Position numbers and translations under genes: made by a program. From an uncultured Lachnospiraceae bacterium (lineage in GTDB: Bacteria > Bacillota > Clostridia > Lachnospirales > Lachnospiraceae), in NCBI GenBank assembly GCA_910579615.1, contig CAJTUA010000017.1, positions 45,993 to 109,992 on the forward strand: a DNA stretch of 64,000 nt. Direction: 5' to 3'. The notes below the pieces were generated by a model. That model saw only the letters and a program-made list of their open reading frames with translations, did not search any database and was not told where the DNA came from. Shown here in pieces: positions 60,476 to 64,000 of the stretch. Positions within the stretch are counted from its first letter, which is position 1. The number at the start of each line of letters is the position of its first letter.

Positions 60476-61183
60476 ATGGACAGAAAAGGGGGCATGGCTG
60501 AATTAATTCGGACAAGAGGGTTGTCAAAAGTTTATGGGAAAGGTGAGTGTGAGGTGCGGGCACTGCATGAATGCAACTTGTATTTTACGGAGGGAAGCTT
60601 TACTTCAATTGTGGGTCGCTCCGGTTCCGGAAAAACCACGCTGCTGCATTTGCTGGGCGGTCTGGACGCGCCGACGCAGGGTGGCGTGGAAATTGAGGGG
60701 CGGGATATTTACTGCCTTTCGGACAGTGAACGGACGATTTTGCGCCGCAGGCGGGTAGGGTTTGTGTTCCAGTTTTACAATCTGATGCCGGAGCTGACCG
60801 TTTATCAAAATATTTTGCTGCCGGTTTGGTTGGACGGGCGCAAGGTGGATTTGGATTATCTGGATGAGATTATTTCGCTGTTGGGGATAAGGGAGCGGCT
60901 TTCGCATTATGCGGGGGAGCTTTCCGGCGGGCAGCAGCAGCGCGTAGCAATCGCACGCGCTTTGGTTACAAAACCCGCGGTTGTGTTGGCGGACGAGCCG
61001 ACCGGGAATCTGGATCAAAAATCCGGCGCGGAGGTGTTAGAGCTTTTGCATTTGTCCAGAAAGCGGTTCAAGCAGACATTGATTATGGTGACGCATGACA
61101 GACAGATTGCGGAGGGTGCTGACCGCATTATTACGTTGGAGGACGGGCGTGTGTCCGGCGATACAGGGAGGATTGGAGAATGA
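60476..61183 (+). CDS. ABC transporter ATP-binding protein (MacB/BceA-like)
   Basis: 235 aa from ATG 60476, with AGGAGG 10 nt upstream; ATG 60494 with a G-rich site one base away is less likely. Walker A GRSGSGKTTLL, Q-loop FVFQFYNLMPELT, signature LSGGQQQRVAIARAL, Walker B VVLADEPTGNLD, H-loop VTHD. It powers the FtsX-type permease encoded next, with which it overlaps by 4 bp (ATGA). Such pairs act in resistance to cell-wall antibiotics, lipoprotein release or export of peptides. Confidence 0.94.
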   Translation: MDRKGGMAELIRTRGLSKVYGKGECEVRALHECNLYFTEGSFTSIVGRSGSGKTTLLHLLGGLDAPTQGGVEIEGRDIYCLSDSERTILRRRRVGFVFQFYNLMPELTVYQNILLPVWLDGRKVDLDYLDEIISLLGIRERLSHYAGELSGGQQQRVAIARALVTKPAVVLADEPTGNLDQKSGAEVLELLHLSRKRFKQTLIMVTHDRQIAEGADRIITLEDGRVSGDTGRIGE

Positions 61184-63897
61184 GGCAGAGTTTTTTTCTT
61201 GCGTGGATGGGGTTGAAAGGGCGCAAACGCTCCACGGCGCTGCTGTTGTCTACGATTGTCCTTTCAGCTGCTTTTTTGGTTGCTATGGGGTTGGTTGGCA
61301 GCAGTTCGCTGTATACGATTGATTGCCGGAATAAGGATTTGTATGGGGAACAGAAACTGGTTGCCTGGAATTTAAGCAAAGAACAGAAGGAATATTTTGA
61401 GAATTCTGCCGTGTGGGATGAGATTGGGAAGATAACTGTTTATGGTACAGTTGCGTCTGTTTCCGGTACGGTGATAGGGATTGGCACAATGGATGAGCAG
61501 GCGCTTCGGCTTGGGCACATCCGGCTGGCAGAAGGCAGGCTGCCGCAGGCGGCGGATGAGGTTGTGGTGGAGAAGGGGGTATACCGGTATGTTGGGGGAG
61601 AAGCGTATGCGGTCGGGGATGAGATTACGTTGGAGGTTATAGGATTTGGGGAGGAAATGCCAGGGAGGAAGCGGTTTCGGGTTGTTGGGGTAATGGAGGA
61701 TTATTCGGCGGTGTGGAGGAAGGCGTATGCAGAGCCGGATGGAAATGTGGGGGCGGTTACGGTGTCATTTTTGGTGGGGGATATCGCAGCAGATTTGAGG
61801 GATATTTCAACAAAGGATATATGGCTTTTGAACAGCCCAAGTGATTCATATCATGTACTTCACGAAAATTTGCCAGAAAAAGCGGCGCTCCAATTCAATT
61901 ATTCTGTGTATCCGCAAATCGGCTATTATGGCGGGATGGGCGAGGCGGCGCTTGGCACGGTGCAGCTTAGCGCTTTGGTCGGGGGCGTCTTCTTGGTTTG
62001 TATGATGGCGATTCTGCTCAATGGCTTTTTGATGTCGGTGGAACGGCGGAAACGGCAGCTTTCCCTGCTGCGCTGTATTGGTGCGACCAAAAAGCAGGCG
62101 CAGACCTGTCTTTTGTGCGAAGCGCTTATATTGTTGGCACTGGGGATTCCGGCCGGGCTTGTGCTCGGGATTCTTGGGTCGTTCGGGGCAGTAAGGGCTT
62201 TTTCTGCATTGGGCGGAGCAGAGATTGTTTATCATTTTAATGTGTGGGTTCTGGCGATTGCAGTATTTTTATGTGTGCTGTGCGTATGTCTGGCGGTTTG
62301 GCTGCCTGCAGTCCGCGCTTCAAAGGTTGCGCCGGTTGCCGGGACGAGGACGGTTTATTTTTGGCGGGAAGCGGGGAACACCGGAAAAAACGGTGCAAAG
62401 CTTAGGACGTTTGATTTGATGTTGGTTTCCATGCAAAAAGAGAAGGGGAAGACAGTGCTGACGGCGTTGACGTTAGCGCTGGTGATGGTTTCGTTTCATG
62501 TGATGATGATGACGGATATTGTGGAGTATCAAAGCGAGGAGGCGTATCGGAGGGCGGATGCACAGTTGACGGCGTTGGAGGGTTTGGGCGGAAGTGCGGG
62601 GGCTTTTGGAAGTGGGAAATCTTTTGTCACACAAGAGGCGCCAGCGAAAGAAGGGGATTTTACGGAGGAAGGAGATGATGGAGCAAAGCCTGCAAGGGCT
62701 GTGGCGATTCCGGTATCCGTTTTTTCTGATTTCCGCAATTTGGCCGATGTGGCGTATCAGAATGCGGTGGTGCTTCCGATGTTTTATTGCCGTATCCCTT
62801 TTTCGCGGTATGATTCTTATTTGAACGGGCATTTTCATTTTGATTATAAAATGCTGGGGCTTCGGAATTGGGAAACCTGGGGGCAATACAACTATTCTTT
62901 TGAGGAACAAATGCTCTGCGGATACAGTGGACAGGAGTATTTGGTAAGCCCGGCAGTTACGGTTTTTGATAATTTTTTATTGGAACAATGCAAGGCTTAT
63001 GTGACAGATGGCGATGTGGATGCCGAGGCAATCCGGCGCGGGGAAGAAATCATATTATGTATGCCGGATTATGATTTGGTTGTCCGGGAACAGGGAAACG
63101 GGGTGCAGTTTGAGGAACAAATAGTGGGTGGAATGGAGGATGCTTTAAAGGATGCCAGAAGGCTGACAAATACTGGATGGGTGGCGGGAGATGCACTTAC
63201 TTTGACCTGGGCGGAATGGCAGGGGGAGGCTTATATCCTGCATGAGCAGACAGTGAAAATCGGCGCGGTTGTAAAAGGGGTGCCGCAGGTGGAAGGAGCT
63301 TTTGGCGGAGTTTTTGGTATCGCAGTGGGGGAAGAAACGCTTGAAAATCTGGAAGTTCCTTATGCGATTTCCAAGGTGTATGTTTCTCTTGGGGAGAATG
63401 CGGATATTGCGGCAGCGGAGGCTGATTTGGGGCGGATGGCAAAGAGGGTCTATCCGTTGGCGGAATTGTCGGTGCGCACGGAGGAAGTGGCAGCAGGGCA
63501 GCAGCAGAGGAGTTTGCAGCTGGCGGTTTTTGGTATGATAACGCTCTGTCTGTTTGCGATGGGATTTTTTGGATTGTTGAATACGGTTTCTGGCCGGGTG
63601 CATGAGCGGATGCATGAGATTGGCTTACTGCGCTGTATCGGGATGACAAAGGGGCAGGTTTACCGGATGTTTGTGTATGAAGGTTGTGTGTTTGGGTGCG
63701 TGGCGGCAGGAATTGGAATGGTGGTTAGTCTCCTGGTGTTGGGGAAGTACCGGAAGAATTGGTGGGATACGCAGATGGTGGTATATATGGGGCTGAGCTG
63801 TTTGGGATGTGTGGTGGTTTCGGTAGGAGCAGCGCTTTGGATTGTAAGGACGGCGATGCAAAAGGGAGTGGCGGAGATTGTGGGAATGAAGGGTTAA
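61180..63897 (+). CDS. FtsX-like ABC transporter permease
   Basis: 905 aa. TM1 at about 18-40 (STALLLSTIVLSAAFLVAMGLVG), a first extracellular domain, three helices with FtsX motif around 265-400 (LVGGVFLVCMMAILLNGFLMSVERRKRQLSLLRCIGATKKQ; landmarks ERRKRQLSLLRCIGATKKQ), then TM at 425-450, a second extracellular domain of about 270 residues, and a second FtsX unit at 770-900 (GMITLCLFAMGFFGLLNTVSGRVHERMHEIGLLRCIGMTKGQ; landmark HEIGLLRCIGMTKGQ). Two LLRCIG motifs mark the coupling helices. The duplicated layout fits a peptide-antibiotic resistance permease rather than cell-division FtsX. Confidence 0.9.
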   Translation: MRQSFFLAWMGLKGRKRSTALLLSTIVLSAAFLVAMGLVGSSSLYTIDCRNKDLYGEQKLVAWNLSKEQKEYFENSAVWDEIGKITVYGTVASVSGTVIGIGTMDEQALRLGHIRLAEGRLPQAADEVVVEKGVYRYVGGEAYAVGDEITLEVIGFGEEMPGRKRFRVVGVMEDYSAVWRKAYAEPDGNVGAVTVSFLVGDIAADLRDISTKDIWLLNSPSDSYHVLHENLPEKAALQFNYSVYPQIGYYGGMGEAALGTVQLSALVGGVFLVCMMAILLNGFLMSVERRKRQLSLLRCIGATKKQAQTCLLCEALILLALGIPAGLVLGILGSFGAVRAFSALGGAEIVYHFNVWVLAIAVFLCVLCVCLAVWLPAVRASKVAPVAGTRTVYFWREAGNTGKNGAKLRTFDLMLVSMQKEKGKTVLTALTLALVMVSFHVMMMTDIVEYQSEEAYRRADAQLTALEGLGGSAGAFGSGKSFVTQEAPAKEGDFTEEGDDGAKPARAVAIPVSVFSDFRNLADVAYQNAVVLPMFYCRIPFSRYDSYLNGHFHFDYKMLGLRNWETWGQYNYSFEEQMLCGYSGQEYLVSPAVTVFDNFLLEQCKAYVTDGDVDAEAIRRGEEIILCMPDYDLVVREQGNGVQFEEQIVGGMEDALKDARRLTNTGWVAGDALTLTWAEWQGEAYILHEQTVKIGAVVKGVPQVEGAFGGVFGIAVGEETLENLEVPYAISKVYVSLGENADIAAAEADLGRMAKRVYPLAELSVRTEEVAAGQQQRSLQLAVFGMITLCLFAMGFFGLLNTVSGRVHERMHEIGLLRCIGMTKGQVYRMFVYEGCVFGCVAAGIGMVVSLLVLGKYRKNWWDTQMVVYMGLSCLGCVVVSVGAALWIVRTAMQKGVAEIVGMKG

Positions 63898-63940
63898 ATA
63901 TTTATCAGATGAATGAATTTACAATGGAATTTTAACCTGT

Positions 63941-63975
63941 TGTGCTAGTATTACAGTTGTAAAACATAGGAGGAA
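63941..63975 (+). promoter_or_regulatory. Promoter/operator of a gene outside the window (BlaI/MecI-like dyad)
   Basis: Extended -10 TGcTAGTAT ends at 63951, immediately followed by the dyad TTACAgtTGTAA (63951-63962) and AGGAGG at 63969. The dyad is like BlaI/MecI operators (TACA-n-TGTA). The gene itself is not visible. Confidence 0.4.
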
Positions 63976-64000
63976 ATGATATAATAAAACAAAAGAAATT

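Overview
The window looks like a chromosome segment of a gut-type, Gram-positive anaerobe of the Clostridia, most like Lachnospiraceae. This rests on gene order and protein style: infC-rpmI-rplT with a leader and an ATT-started infC, PepF and M32 peptidases, an FNT channel, strong AGGAGG ribosome sites, TTGACA/TATAAT promoters and many U-tailed terminators. A SleC-like spore cortex-lytic enzyme suggests spore formation. No species can be named from sequence reading alone.

Layout. 1-20 kb is mostly core: the end of a DUF1703-type nuclease/ATPase gene, the translation operon infC-rpmI-rplT, a LiaF-like membrane protein, a HAD phosphatase, pepF, an M32 carboxypeptidase (reverse), enolase, two reverse-strand envelope genes, mutY, an FNT transporter, sleC (reverse), and carAB behind a hairpin leader. 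20-28 kb is accessory: a C5 cytosine methyltransferase with its Eco47II-type restriction enzyme, a GNAT, a SAM methyltransferase, a GntR-controlled membrane protein under an unusually perfect operator, and a two-gene AAA ATPase plus TOPRIM-like pair that resembles anti-phage modules. 28-38.5 kb holds a phosphoglycolate-phosphatase-like HAD, a wHTH regulator, a WYL-WYL-noncoding RNA-SPFH locus, an ECF sigma factor followed by a membrane-anchored serpin, and glgB. 38.5-40.4 kb is a gene graveyard: a DinJ antitoxin remnant, an unknown protein, and a frameshifted DUF1703 copy. 40.5-51.8 kb carries prfC, two GT2 glycosyltransferases, an ECF sigma/anti-sigma pair, a CDF metal exporter, tRNA-Gln(CTG), a TagF-like/GT4 fusion and a pyruvyltransferase, which together suggest cell-surface polymer synthesis. 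51.8-64 kb has a very large secreted 5'-nucleotidase, a 110-bp tandem hairpin repeat, a zinc-ribbon protein, an esterase, small unknown genes and a two-component system with an FtsX-type ABC transporter.

The most interesting candidates are: (1) the WYL-WYL-RNA-SPFH locus, whose 670-nt non-coding interval contains a cloverleaf-like RNA with a canonical T-arm; (2) the serpin, which carries an anti-sigma-like N-terminus and one membrane helix and sits directly behind an ECF sigma gene, suggesting a protease-sensing anti-sigma factor; (3) the overlapping AAA/TOPRIM pair; and (4) a dispersed repeat that begins immediately after terminator T-tracts at several places. All functional statements are from reading motifs; no database search was run.
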